Below, in pieces: positions 27,150 to 36,341 of a DNA stretch of 64,000 nt. This DNA comes from CAZCAC01 sp964496575. Lineage in GTDB: Bacteria; Planctomycetota; UBA1135; GCA-002686595. Where the stretch lies: NCBI GenBank assembly GCA_964496575.1, contig CAZCAC010000022.1, positions 1-64,000 of the forward strand. The letters run 5' to 3'. Each line of letters starts with the position of its first letter. Within the stretch, counting starts at the first letter, position 1. The position numbers and the translations under genes are program-made. The notes beneath the pieces are model-generated. The model was not told the origin of the DNA. It searched no databases and saw nothing but the letters and a program-made list of their open reading frames with translations.

Positions 27150-27539
27150 ATGCCCCGAAGACCAGCCGAGAACCTGACCGACGGCGAGCTGAGGCTGATG
27201 CGGATCCTCTGGGAGCGCGGCGCGGCCACCGTTCAGGAGGTGGTCGAGGGCCTGCCCGGCGAGACGCCGCTCGCCTACAACACGGTCCTGACCACGATGC
27301 GCATCCTCGAGAAGAAGGGCTACCTCGAGCGCGAGAAGGAAGGGCGCGCTCACCGCTACTCCCCGACGGTCAGCCGTGAGGAGGCGCAGGGCAAGGCGGT
27401 GCGACAGATGGTGAGGAGCTTCTTCGACGACTCCCCCGAACTGTTGCTGCAGAGTCTTCTCCAGGACGAGCACCTCTCCCCCGTCGAGCTGGAGCGGCTG
27501 AAACGGATGATCGAGGAGAGCGAGGGGGGCGCGAGGTGA
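27150..27539 (+). CDS. BlaI/MecI/CopY family repressor
   Basis: A 129-residue winged-helix repressor: LTDGELRLMRILWERG, AYNTVLTTMRILEKKGYLEREKEGRAHRY and a C-terminal dimerisation helix region. It is translated from ATG 27150 after ggaga. Proteins of this family repress their own operon until cleaved through a BlaR1-type partner, which is the next gene and overlaps its stop codon. The dyad at 27067-27082 is the likely operator. Confidence 0.92.
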   Translation: MPRRPAENLTDGELRLMRILWERGAATVQEVVEGLPGETPLAYNTVLTTMRILEKKGYLEREKEGRAHRYSPTVSREEAQGKAVRQMVRSFFDDSPELLLQSLLQDEHLSPVELERLKRMIEESEGGAR

Positions 27540-29218
27540 TGGTGCCCTGGTTCGACGCGTCGAACGCCGCCGCTCACGCGGCCCTGTCGCTGCTCCTCGA
27601 CGGGCTCCTGCCCGGAGCGCTGGTGACCCTCGTCGCGCTGCTCCTCTGCCGCTGGCTCGGCGGGGGTGCGCGATGGCGTCACGCGATCTGGTGGGTGGCG
27701 TTGGTCGCCGTCCTCGCTGCGCCGGTGCTCCGCGGTTCGCTCGCCTCGAGCGCGGGCGCGGAGAGCGAGGTGGCCACTTCCCCGGCGGTCACCGCCGAAG
27801 CGACGGGCCTTCCCGGAACGAGCTCGATCCCCCAGAGCTCGCACGACGGGAAGCTCACCGCAGCCGCTCCGGCGACCGTGGGACAACCGGGATCGAGCTC
27901 GCCGGCGCGACTCCTGGCCGGGCTCCTGCCGCTGGTGCTCGCCGCGGCGTGGGCCGGGATCACCACGCTCCTCCTCATCCGGCTGGTCCGCTCCTTCCGC
28001 CGGGCGAGACAGATCACTCGAGAGAGCCACGCCTTCGAGCCGATCGCCAGATCCGAGCAGCTCGAGGTGGCCCGGCGCATCCTCGCGAACGACGCCATCG
28101 AGGTCCGGGTCTCGCCGGCCGTCGACCATCCGGTCGCGGTCGGCCTGGCTCGACCCGCGACGATCCTGTTGCCGGAGTCGATCGGGCGCGACCTCTCCCC
28201 TCCGGAGCTGGAAGCGATCCTGCTCCACGAACGCGCGCACCTTCGCTTCCACGATCCGTGGACCCAGCTGGCGCAACGCCTCGTCGAGGCGATCGTCTTC
28301 TTCCACCCGCTGGTGCGCTGGATCGGCTGCCGTCTCGAGCTCGAGCGGGAGCTCGCCTGCGACGAGGCCGTCGTTCGCCGTACGGGAGCGCCGGCCGACT
28401 ACTGCCGGACGCTGGTCCGCCTGAAGGAGCTCTCCTCGGGCGCCGGCCACGCGTTCGCGCCAGGAGCCGTGGCGCGGCGCAAGCAGATCGTCACCCGCTT
28501 CGAGCACCTGCTCGGCCCGGCCGCGAGCCGGCGCGCGCACCCCTCGCGCGGGCGACTGGTGGCGGGCGTCGGTCTCGCCGCCGTGGCGCTGGCGATGCTG
28601 CTCACCGCCGTTCCGGGCCTGTCGCTGCCCCTCGAGCCGTCGCGGCTGGCCGAGCTGCGCGCGGCGTGGAGCCACCCCGAGGATCCCGAAGAGCTCGGCC
28701 TCGGCGGCGAGCGCCCCGTCGACTGGACGCACGAGGTGTTCCGGTTGCCGATCAGCGCCACGCTGCTCACCGCCGACGGCCAGGACGAGCTGGCCACGCT
28801 CTGGGTCGCTCGCGACGAGCTCCTGCGCACCGCGTCCTCCGGCCACTTCGAGATCGACGCCGAGGCGAGCGCGCTGGTTCGCCTACCCGCCGGCACCTGG
28901 TTCGCCGTGCTCGACGAACGCCGGGGCCTACGCCGGGAGCTCGACGTGCGCCCCGGCGCGGCCGGCGCCCCGACCTACCGCTACCTGGTGGACGGCGTGG
29001 CGAACGAGTTCGACGAGGAGGCGCGCGCGTGGTTCGCGCCGATCCTGAAGCGCACGATCCGCGGTCGCGCCGACTACGCCTCCGATCGTGTCGAGGGGCT
29101 CTGGAAGCGGGGCGGGCGCGACGCGGTGCTGGCCGAGCTCGAGCGGCTCGAGGATGAGTACACCCGGCGCAGGTATCTCGAAGCGCTGACCTTGCTGAGC
29201 GGCGACGAGACCGACTGA
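27539..29218 (+). CDS. BlaR1-like M56 zinc metalloprotease sensor
   Basis: Membrane sensor-protease of 559 residues. Two hydrophobic segments lie in the first 65 residues and a third near 120-145. The cytoplasmic zinc protease domain has HERAH at 230-234 and LERELACDEAVV downstream; a fourth helix lies near 345-360. The C-terminal 200 residues are periplasmic but are not a penicillin-binding domain. They carry RRELDV and FDEEARAWFAPILK (within 452-505), a segment shared with the adjacent subtilase, and end in an Arg/Glu-rich helical tail. On sensing its ligand the protein should trigger BlaI cleavage. Start ATG 27539 overlaps the blaI-like stop (TGATG). Confidence 0.88.
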   Translation: MVPWFDASNAAAHAALSLLLDGLLPGALVTLVALLLCRWLGGGARWRHAIWWVALVAVLAAPVLRGSLASSAGAESEVATSPAVTAEATGLPGTSSIPQSSHDGKLTAAAPATVGQPGSSSPARLLAGLLPLVLAAAWAGITTLLLIRLVRSFRRARQITRESHAFEPIARSEQLEVARRILANDAIEVRVSPAVDHPVAVGLARPATILLPESIGRDLSPPELEAILLHERAHLRFHDPWTQLAQRLVEAIVFFHPLVRWIGCRLELERELACDEAVVRRTGAPADYCRTLVRLKELSSGAGHAFAPGAVARRKQIVTRFEHLLGPAASRRAHPSRGRLVAGVGLAAVALAMLLTAVPGLSLPLEPSRLAELRAAWSHPEDPEELGLGGERPVDWTHEVFRLPISATLLTADGQDELATLWVARDELLRTASSGHFEIDAEASALVRLPAGTWFAVLDERRGLRRELDVRPGAAGAPTYRYLVDGVANEFDEEARAWFAPILKRTIRGRADYASDRVEGLWKRGGRDAVLAELERLEDEYTRRRYLEALTLLSGDETD

Positions 29219-29297
29219 GTCTCCACCGCTCGATCACCGAATGTCCCGGCTCGGCCGGCGGGGAGGAGGTACGCCCCGACATCGAAGGCAGGTAATC

Positions 29298-31565
29298 ATG
29301 AAACGACGAACACATCTCGCGATACTAGCATTGATTCTAAGCACTCCGTTGCTGGAGGCCGGTCGGCAGGCCGACGACGAGGCGAACACGAAGATCCCGG
29401 TGCGGACCGCAGACGAGCTCCCTCGCCACGTCTACACGATCCCGGGCACGGCCAGCGAGCTGCTCGTTTCCGAGGAGGCGTTCGAGGAGCTGTTGACCGC
29501 GGTTCGACGCGACGTCGAGGCCGATCTCGCCCGCTTCGACATCCGGAACGCGTCGACGGTGGCGAACCTCGAAGGCTTGCTGATGAACATCGACTTCCTG
29601 AGTGGCGATCACCAGGCGGGGCTGGAGCGGGTCCGGCGGCTCCGCGCCGGCGAGACCGACGAGACGGATCGGTGGATGACGTTGCACTGGATCGAGCCCT
29701 ACGTCCTCGTGCACCGCGAGGCGGGGACCGACGACGCGGCCTTCCGGACCCGCTTCCGCGATGCATTGCGCGAGTCCGTGCGGGCGATGCCGTGGGCGCT
29801 GGTCGGCGATCGGATCCTGGCCAGTCGCGTCGACGTCGCCACCTTCGGCGAGAACCAGCTGCGCGGCTACGTGCGCGCGCGCTTCGACCCGCTGGTGCCG
29901 GAGGGCGGCGAGCTCAGCGGGAAGATCGCCCGCCAGCTGGTCACCGCGCGCTTCCTGCAGCGAATCGCCTTTCCCCTCTCCGCCGATCGCTTCGAGGTGT
30001 ACGGCGAGCTGCTCGCCGAGAACCCGATCGTCGAGGAGGACATCTGGGCCGAACGCGCCGTAGAGCTCGATCCCGAGGCGCACTACACCCCGGTGGTGGT
30101 CGCGATCTGGGACACCGGGACCGATAAGGCGCTCTTCGCGGGGAGGCTCTACGTCAACGACGAGGAGGAGCTCGACGGCGAGGACGACGACGGGAACGGC
30201 TTCGTCGACGATGTGCACGGGATCGCCTTCGACGAGGATTGCGCCCCGGACGTGGGGCTGCTCCATCCGCTCGAGGCGCTGCACCGCGACCCGGAGGAGG
30301 TTCGACGGCTCTGGCGCGGCTCGAAGCACCTGCGCGCTGGCCGCGTCACTCCCGAGGCGGAGGCCTACCGGCGCTTCCTCGCCGAGGTACCCCCTGACGA
30401 GTACGGCGCCTTCGGCGAGGACCTCTCGCTCTGGGGGATCTACGTGCACGGGACGCACGTCGCCGGGATCGCCGCCGAGGGCAATCCGTTCGTGCGCCTC
30501 CTGATCGCGCGCTACACCGCCGATCACACCGCCCGGCGGCGAACGCCGACGGTCGAGGGCGCGCGGCGTGACGCGGAGGCGTCGCGCGCGGCGATCCGGT
30601 ACTTCCAGGAGGCTGGTGTACGCGTGGTCAACATGAGCTGGGGGGACACCCGCGCCTGGATCGAGGCATCGCTCGAGGAGAACGGCGTCGGCGAGAGCCC
30701 CGAGGAGCGCGCGCGCCTCGCGCGCGAGATCTTCGAGACGAGCCGCGACGCGCTGTACGAGGCGATGCGCGACGCACCGGAGATCCTCTTCGTGACCGCC
30801 TCCGGCAACTCCGACGACGGCAACGAGTTCGCCGAGCTGTACCCGGCCAGCTTCGAGCTGCCCAACCTCCTGGTGGTCGGAGGGGTCGACGGTGCGGGGC
30901 GGCCGGCGAGCTTCAGCAGCACGGGGAGGACGGTGCGGGTGCTCGCCCACGGGCACCGCGTCCCGAACCTCGTGCCCGGCGGCGAGCGGGTGCGCCTCTC
31001 GGGGAACTCGATGTCCACCCCGGCGGCGGCGAACCTCGCGGCGAAGCTGCTGGCGGTCGATCCGACGCTGACGCCGGAGGAGGTGATCGCGCTGATCGTC
31101 GAGGGCGCGCTGGGCGTCGGGGGCGAGGAGGCGCGCCCGCTGCTCCACGAGCAGCGATCGCTCGCGCTGCTGCGCGAGGCCGGGCGGCGGCCGATCGACT
31201 GGTCGCTGAAGCACCACCAGCTCGAGCTCTCGCTGACCATCCGCGACCGCGCCGGCGAGGAGGGCACGACGATCCTCTGGGACGAGGAGACGCGGACGCA
31301 CGTCGCCTTCCGGGGCGAGCCGACCTTCTCCGCCGACGGCCGGGCGATCGTCGCGCTACCCGAGGGTGGCTTCCTGGCGATCCGCTCCGACGAGACCACC
31401 GAGCGTCGCGAGCTCGACGTCACTCGCGGCCCGACCGGTGAGGTGCACTATTCCTGCTTCCGGGGCGGAGAGCCACACGAGCTCGACGAGGAAGCTCGCG
31501 CCTGGGTCGCCGAGGTGCTGCAGCGGCACTCGCCCTGCGTCCGGAAGGAGCGGGATCAGAAGTAG
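29298..31565 (+). CDS. Secreted S8 subtilisin-like protease with BlaR1 sensor-type tail
   Basis: Start ATG 29298 gives a signal peptide (MKRRTHLAILALILSTPLLEA) and 755 residues. A long prodomain precedes the catalytic domain. Triad: Asp272 in AIWDTGTD, His384 in YVHGTHVAG and Ser571 in SGNSMSTP; the oxyanion Asn region is TASGNSDD, and DGEDDDGNGFVDD is a calcium-type loop. After the protease, residues about 640-744 align with the periplasmic C-terminus of the neighbouring M56 sensor (RRELDV, then LDEEARAWVAEVLQR). It lies 79 bp downstream of the M56 gene on the same strand and is probably co-regulated by BlaI. Confidence 0.9.
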   Translation: MKRRTHLAILALILSTPLLEAGRQADDEANTKIPVRTADELPRHVYTIPGTASELLVSEEAFEELLTAVRRDVEADLARFDIRNASTVANLEGLLMNIDFLSGDHQAGLERVRRLRAGETDETDRWMTLHWIEPYVLVHREAGTDDAAFRTRFRDALRESVRAMPWALVGDRILASRVDVATFGENQLRGYVRARFDPLVPEGGELSGKIARQLVTARFLQRIAFPLSADRFEVYGELLAENPIVEEDIWAERAVELDPEAHYTPVVVAIWDTGTDKALFAGRLYVNDEEELDGEDDDGNGFVDDVHGIAFDEDCAPDVGLLHPLEALHRDPEEVRRLWRGSKHLRAGRVTPEAEAYRRFLAEVPPDEYGAFGEDLSLWGIYVHGTHVAGIAAEGNPFVRLLIARYTADHTARRRTPTVEGARRDAEASRAAIRYFQEAGVRVVNMSWGDTRAWIEASLEENGVGESPEERARLAREIFETSRDALYEAMRDAPEILFVTASGNSDDGNEFAELYPASFELPNLLVVGGVDGAGRPASFSSTGRTVRVLAHGHRVPNLVPGGERVRLSGNSMSTPAAANLAAKLLAVDPTLTPEEVIALIVEGALGVGGEEARPLLHEQRSLALLREAGRRPIDWSLKHHQLELSLTIRDRAGEEGTTILWDEETRTHVAFRGEPTFSADGRAIVALPEGGFLAIRSDETTERRELDVTRGPTGEVHYSCFRGGEPHELDEEARAWVAEVLQRHSPCVRKERDQK

Positions 31566-31654
31566 CCGATACGGACTCGCACGCTCGGTTGCCGTTTCCC
31601 CACCGTTGGTGTCACATAGGCCCATGCCCACAGCTCACACCGGGGAGATGAGCC

Positions 31655-31987
31655 ATGTGTGACTCGAACGAGAGTGCCAGCAGCTTCGACCGACTCAGTC
31701 CCTTCGAACGAACCATCGCCGAACGAATCGCCGACTTCCGGTACTTCAGCCGGCGCGAGGGAGCTCTGACGACGCGCCATGGACTGGGGAATCCGGCTGC
31801 CATCGGCAGCCGGGGCCGGCAAAAGGCGATCCAGGGCTGCGCCGACGATCTCGAGAGAGACCTCATGGCAGAGCTCGCCGAGGAGTTGCGCGAGCGGGTC
31901 TCCGCGGAGATCCGAGCCGTGGCGGACCGCCGCTTCGAGAAACAGCAGGCGCGCGAGGCGGAAATGGAGCGGGCGAGGGGCGACTGA
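31655..31987 (+). CDS. Small hypothetical protein, helical
   Basis: A 110-residue protein from ATG 31655, preceded seven bases away by ggggag. No signal peptide or membrane helix. The C-terminal half is a charged helix rich in Glu, Arg and Ala (LERDLMAELAEELRERVSAE), possibly coiled-coil. No family recognised. An overlapping open frame on the other strand looks less protein-like. It lies beside a repeat-rich stretch, so chance coding cannot be excluded. Confidence 0.45.
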   Translation: MCDSNESASSFDRLSPFERTIAERIADFRYFSRREGALTTRHGLGNPAAIGSRGRQKAIQGCADDLERDLMAELAEELRERVSAEIRAVADRRFEKQQAREAEMERARGD

Positions 31988-32066
31988 CGCCGCCCGTCGC
32001 GAACGCCCATGTCCGCCTGGTGCGCCGCGAGCGGCGAGGTGCGCGACCAGGGCTGGAAGGGGCTCT

Positions 32067-32188
32067 CGATACCGTACCACGATACCGTACCAGGTTCGTT
32101 TTCACGCGGAAGCGATACCGTACCAGGTTCGTTTTCACGCACTTGCCGGGCCCTGGGAAGTGCACGAAAACGAACCTGGTACCGTATC
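32067..32188. repeat. REP-like palindromic repeat cluster
   Basis: Direct copies of cgataccgtaccaggttcg plus ttttcacg start at 32080 and 32113, with a truncated copy at 32067-32078 and an inverted copy (cacgaaaacg, aacctggtaccgtatc) at 32162-32188. The last direct copy and the inverted copy form an imperfect palindrome of about 76 bp (32113-32188) whose centre is gggccc. This is the layout of REP/BIME elements mobilised by REP-associated (Y1) transposases; none is in the window. Confidence 0.8.
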
Positions 32189-32482
32189 TTCCGTCGTGTT
32201 GTAGGCGATGTTCATGACGTGGTCCGACTCCCAGTACGGCAGGTGTTTCTTCAGGAGTCTCAACCTCGCGTCGATCGCCGCAGGCAGCCCGATGCGCTTG
32301 GCGAGCAAATGGATGGCACCAATGCCCCCGACCTCGATTGCCCGTGCACGGGTCGCGACTTCGTAGTGGATTCCCGTCCCTGACATCATCGGAGACGGCT
32401 GATCCTCCCAGTTGATCGGCCGCAGCCTGTGAGCGATCCGGCGCTTGAGTTTCTTCGACTCGCCCTGTAGGTTGCTGTTCAC
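32189..32482 (-). pseudogene. IS1380-like transposase, N-terminal fragment
   Basis: From GTG 32482 the frame encodes about 97 residues that resemble the start of IS1380-family transposases (GIGAIHLLAKRIGLPAAIDA, then LKKHLPYWESDHVMNIAYN). The match stops at NIAYN, exactly where the REP-like hairpin begins. The catalytic DDE domain is absent, so this is a remnant truncated at, or by, the repeat insertion. The region 31988-32600 holds nothing else recognisable. Confidence 0.78.
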
Positions 32483-32600
32483 TCGAATCGGCTCCTTTGT
32501 CGCGTCTGCAGGTTTGTTGGTATCCCCGCATACGCATCAGAAGGAGGCGGTTCGAGTCGTTTTCGCAGAAACGTCCATGCCGGTCACGCTTGGTTCAGGA

Positions 32601-35423
32601 CTAGAGAAGGCTCTCGGGGAGAGCGATCGGCAACGTCCCGCCGTCGTCGGTCTCCCGCACCTCGACGAGGAGCTCCCCCTCGACCGGAGTGGCGACCGAG
32701 CTCATCGCCAACCCTCCCGAGGCCGGCCGGGTGATCGAGACGTGCAGGCGGTACTTCCCCGGCCGCGGAAAGACGACCTCCGCCGCGCCAGCGGTGACGA
32801 GGGAACCGGGCAAGGAGACCGAGTGCGTTCCCGCCGGCAAGCCGTCGACGACCTCGGCGATGGCCAGGGAGAGATGGGCGGTCCGATCCCCCTGCCGCAG
32901 CTTCGGCCGATCCTCGGTGGTCAGGGTCACCCGGATCCCCGGCTCGAGGACGACCTCGCGGTCGTCGATCGTCCCCGGCAGGAGGATCGAACGATAGCCC
33001 GAGGCGTGAACCAGGAGCTCGGTGCGCTCCGGCTTGCCGTAGCAGAGCTCGATCCTCCCCTCGTCAGCACGAGCCAGGCCGACGAACTTCCCGTCCTGGT
33101 ACTCGCTGGCATAGGCGAAGGGGACGATACGGCCGCCCCGGTCGACGACCCGCAGGCGGACCGAGTGCAGCTCGCCCCACGGATCGATGTCGTGCAACCT
33201 CGGGTCGACGGTCAGCTGCGAGCGGTTCACGATCACGTCCTTCACCTCGAGGAGCCGCTCGCCCCCGTGGTGGACGACGCAGGTGTAGTTGCCCGAATCC
33301 AGCCCCTCGGCGTGGAACGAACCGTCCTCCTCGTCGATCTGGAGCCAGCGGGAGTAGTCGGTCCCCGAGGGATTCTCGAGGCTGCTCTCCCAGACGGTGA
33401 CGAACACCTCGTTCCAGCGCACCCCCTCGCGGGGCACGACATTCCCGCGAAACTCACCGCCGGGGACGAGCACGACCTCGATCTCCCTCTCCCCCACCCG
33501 CACGATCGCGGCCTCTCGGGGGATGAGCCTCTCCGACTCGATTTCGAGCTCCAGCTCGTCGGGAAACGGCCCGCCGAGATCGAAGCGGCCCGCGGGCCCC
33601 GTGCGATCCGCGGAGGTGTTCCTGGCGAAGATGTGCGGGGCGCTGACCTCGACCCCCTCCACGGGTTCGCCCGCCTCGTCGACGCAGAACCCGCCGATCT
33701 TTCCGCGGAGCGGGCGCAGTCGGAGCTCGCCGAGCTCGTTCACCCCGGGTCCGACGAGGATCGGCCGGGAGAGATCGGCGCGAGCCGTGCACGAGCCGAA
33801 GACGTACGACAAGAGGGTCGGCTGAACGCGAGTCTCCGTCTCGATCCCCTCCACGAGCTCGGCGGTGAAGCGCCCCTCCTCGTCGGTGACCAGCCCCGTT
33901 CCTTGCAGCTGTTCGTCGCTCTCATCGCGCAGGGTGAACTGCAGCTTCTTCCCGGCGAACGGCTCGCCGTCCAGGCCGACGATCCGTCCGGTCAGCCGGG
34001 GCTGCTCCGGCGCGACGACCTCGAGAACGAACCTCTCGCCCTCCACGACGGGGCCGGCCCCCGTGGCCTTCCAGCGCGCGCCGTCCTTGAGCACGACGAC
34101 CGTAACCTCGAGCTCGAGCCCCAGGCCGATGCGCTCGAAGAGCAGTCGGCCGTCGACGAGCTCCCCCTCCAGCTCGGGCCAGCCCTTCCAGGCCATGCCC
34201 CGCTCGCTCACCTTGACCCGCCCGCGGGCCAGAAGCGCGCGGCCCAGGGGATCCACGGTCCTGATCTCGAGCGGTGCGGTGGTCGAGAGGACCAGCTCCG
34301 GGTGCTCCTCGCCGATCCGCTCCCAGTCGACGGCGACCGATCGCCGCGAGCATCCCGGGATCCCGATCCGGGCGCTGAAGTCGGGCGCGAGATCGTTCTC
34401 GAAGTGCATGAGGCCCCGGTGGTCGCGGAAGACGACGAGACCGTCCGATCGGGTCTCCCTGGTGAGCAGCCGTCCGTGAGTGTCCGCCTCGGTCTTCCAG
34501 CGAAGGTCCACCGGGACACCCGCGGCGGGGCGGCCCTCGCGATCGACCACGCGAACGGCGAAGCCCTCGTCCGCTTCCTCCTCCGCCGCCGCGGTCTCGC
34601 CGGGCAGCGCTTCCCGTCCGACCACCTCCCGCCCACCGGCGTGGGCAGGTGCCGGCGGGATCTCGGTCCTCGAGACCGGGAGCCCGCTCTCCCGGGATGT
34701 CTCGCCTCGCGGCAGGCCTTCGCCTCGACTCTCGAGGCCGTCTCCACTGAACAGCAGCGGCACGACCAAGAACCCGCCGATCGCGACCAGGGCGACCAGG
34801 GCGGCGAGAGTCGCACCGACGACTCCGAAGAGCGGCGACAGCAGCCCCGCCTCGACCGGCGGAGACTCGAGCATCGGCGCGAGCAGCACCGCCCACGCCT
34901 TGCGGTCACCCCCGAACTCCTCGTCCAGCCCTTCCCGCAGGAGCTGGTGCGCCCGGTGCAGCTGCGAGCGCACCGTCACCGGCTTGCGGCCGAGGCGCTC
35001 GGCGATGCGCGCCGGGGAGAGCTCCTGGTAGTAGCTGAGCAGCACGACGCTCCTGTAGGGCTCGGCGAGCGCGAGCACCGCGTCGACGACCAGCCGGTGC
35101 GCCTCGAGTCGCTCCTGGGTGGTCTCGACCGACTCCTCGCGTTCTCCGCGGGCGGCATCCCGCTCGCGCGCCCGCCGCCGAGCCTCGCGGCGATGCACGT
35201 CGCGCGCCGCGTTGCCGGTCACGCGCGCCAGCCAGCCTTTGACCGCCGCCCCCCGCGAGGGTGGCCGCCGCAGGGCCCGCAGCCAGGTCTCCTGGACGAC
35301 GTCCTGGACCTGCGCCTCGCTGGAGAGGAGCTTCCGTGCGATCGCGCGGACGAAGGGTTCGTACTGCAGCAGGCTCTCCGCGGTGATCGGAGAGGCGGCG
35401 AAATCGGGAGTCGTGGGGTTCAT
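32601..35423 (-). CDS. Membrane-tethered ECF sigma factor with carboxypeptidase-regulatory-like exodomain
   Basis: A 940-residue protein. Region 2 lies at about 18-85 (VQDVVQETWLRALRR) and region 4 at about 118-165 (RSVVLLSYYQELSPARIAERL, then VTVRSQLHRAHQLL). A single transmembrane helix at about 198-225 follows, then some 700 extracytoplasmic residues made of repeated carboxypeptidase-regulatory/Cna-B-like beta-sandwiches. Typical strands read VDREGRPAAGVPVDL, IVGLDGEPFAGKKL and VDEAGEPVEGVEV. The sigma domain would be held at the membrane and perhaps freed by proteolysis or gated by ligand binding. No separate anti-sigma factor is adjacent. It lies 82 bp downstream of the RDD gene on the same strand. 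A paralogue is at 58312-60813. Confidence 0.87.
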   Translation of the reverse strand: MNPTTPDFAASPITAESLLQYEPFVRAIARKLLSSEAQVQDVVQETWLRALRRPPSRGAAVKGWLARVTGNAARDVHRREARRRARERDAARGEREESVETTQERLEAHRLVVDAVLALAEPYRSVVLLSYYQELSPARIAERLGRKPVTVRSQLHRAHQLLREGLDEEFGGDRKAWAVLLAPMLESPPVEAGLLSPLFGVVGATLAALVALVAIGGFLVVPLLFSGDGLESRGEGLPRGETSRESGLPVSRTEIPPAPAHAGGREVVGREALPGETAAAEEEADEGFAVRVVDREGRPAAGVPVDLRWKTEADTHGRLLTRETRSDGLVVFRDHRGLMHFENDLAPDFSARIGIPGCSRRSVAVDWERIGEEHPELVLSTTAPLEIRTVDPLGRALLARGRVKVSERGMAWKGWPELEGELVDGRLLFERIGLGLELEVTVVVLKDGARWKATGAGPVVEGERFVLEVVAPEQPRLTGRIVGLDGEPFAGKKLQFTLRDESDEQLQGTGLVTDEEGRFTAELVEGIETETRVQPTLLSYVFGSCTARADLSRPILVGPGVNELGELRLRPLRGKIGGFCVDEAGEPVEGVEVSAPHIFARNTSADRTGPAGRFDLGGPFPDELELEIESERLIPREAAIVRVGEREIEVVLVPGGEFRGNVVPREGVRWNEVFVTVWESSLENPSGTDYSRWLQIDEEDGSFHAEGLDSGNYTCVVHHGGERLLEVKDVIVNRSQLTVDPRLHDIDPWGELHSVRLRVVDRGGRIVPFAYASEYQDGKFVGLARADEGRIELCYGKPERTELLVHASGYRSILLPGTIDDREVVLEPGIRVTLTTEDRPKLRQGDRTAHLSLAIAEVVDGLPAGTHSVSLPGSLVTAGAAEVVFPRPGKYRLHVSITRPASGGLAMSSVATPVEGELLVEVRETDDGGTLPIALPESLL

Positions 35424-35505
35424 GGGGTCTCCTGGGGGAAAAGCGTCGGGTTCACCAGACCCAGACGCCGCGCCCCCCCGAGCGTTGCACGGGCTCGGAA
35501 AACTC

Positions 35506-36282
35506 TCAGGCCTGCCGCGACTCCCGCGCGAACAGGTACAGCTCCTTCAGGCACAACCGCGTCTTGTCGGAGGCCTCGAAGCCGAGACGCACCGCGTAGT
35601 GATCGACCACCTCGCGGTAGAGGGCGTCGCGCAGCTTGCGCGGCATCTCGCGGCGCAGGATCGCATCCCGCAGGAAGGAGAGGTCCTCCTCGCCGAAGCG
35701 CGTCGCCATTCCCGGGGTCAGGGTGAGGTGCTTCTCGGGGCGTGCGCTCCAGCTCTCCTCCGGCCACGGCTCCTCGCGGGCGCCGGTGTCCACCTCGCAG
35801 ACCACCATCGTCGAGGCGACCGCGTCCCCGAGCCGGCGGGCGCCGGGAGCCATCGCGATCAGGATCAGCCCCAGCGGCGCGGGCACCCACAGACCGGCGT
35901 CGACCAGCCAGAGCAGCCCGCGCAGGGTGTGCTGGATCGTCGAGGCGGGATTGCCGTCGCTGGAGACGACGTGGATCTTCATCGACCGCTTGCCGGGGGT
36001 CTGCCCGCCGAGGAGCAGCGGGCAGACGATGAAGAAGAGCGGCACGACCAGGAGGACGCCCCCGACCATGAGGCCCACGACGAAGCTGCTGATCTCCTCG
36101 ATCACGGCCAGGTCGCCGGCCTGGAGAAAGGAGTTGATCAGGACGAAGAGCAGACCGAGGACGATGTAGCCGGCGATGACCAGCACCAGGTCGAGCAGGG
36201 CGGCGGCCAGGCGCGATCCGACGCCGGCGACCTCGGTGCGCAGCCGGATCCCCTCCGGCGTATCTACGATCAGGGTCGGCAC
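35506..36282 (-). CDS. RDD family membrane protein
   Basis: From GTG 36282 the protein has 258 residues. GVGSRLAAALLDLVLV matches the RDD signature (R, then D in the first helix), followed by helices near 45-65, 80-105 and 135-160, and GQTPGKRSMKIHVV, also typical. The C-terminal 100 residues are soluble and helical (REMPRKLRDALYREVVDHYAVRLG). Function in the family is poorly defined; ion or small-solute transport has been suggested for some members. Divergent from the SpoIIM-like gene, an arrangement often seen near MoxR/DUF58 clusters, though those genes are absent here. Confidence 0.85.
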   Translation of the reverse strand: MPTLIVDTPEGIRLRTEVAGVGSRLAAALLDLVLVIAGYIVLGLLFVLINSFLQAGDLAVIEEISSFVVGLMVGGVLLVVPLFFIVCPLLLGGQTPGKRSMKIHVVSSDGNPASTIQHTLRGLLWLVDAGLWVPAPLGLILIAMAPGARRLGDAVASTMVVCEVDTGAREEPWPEESWSARPEKHLTLTPGMATRFGEEDLSFLRDAILRREMPRKLRDALYREVVDHYAVRLGFEASDKTRLCLKELYLFARESRQA

Positions 36283-36341
36283 GGCAGCATGATGCCGATT
36301 CGCGTGGGCCGGGGGAGGGCGTTCTGGCAGAATCTCGACCC

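Noticed and set aside
32445..35726. A 1093-residue open frame on the plus strand
   Set aside because: It is the complement of the tethered sigma factor, which has clear sigma motifs on the minus strand.
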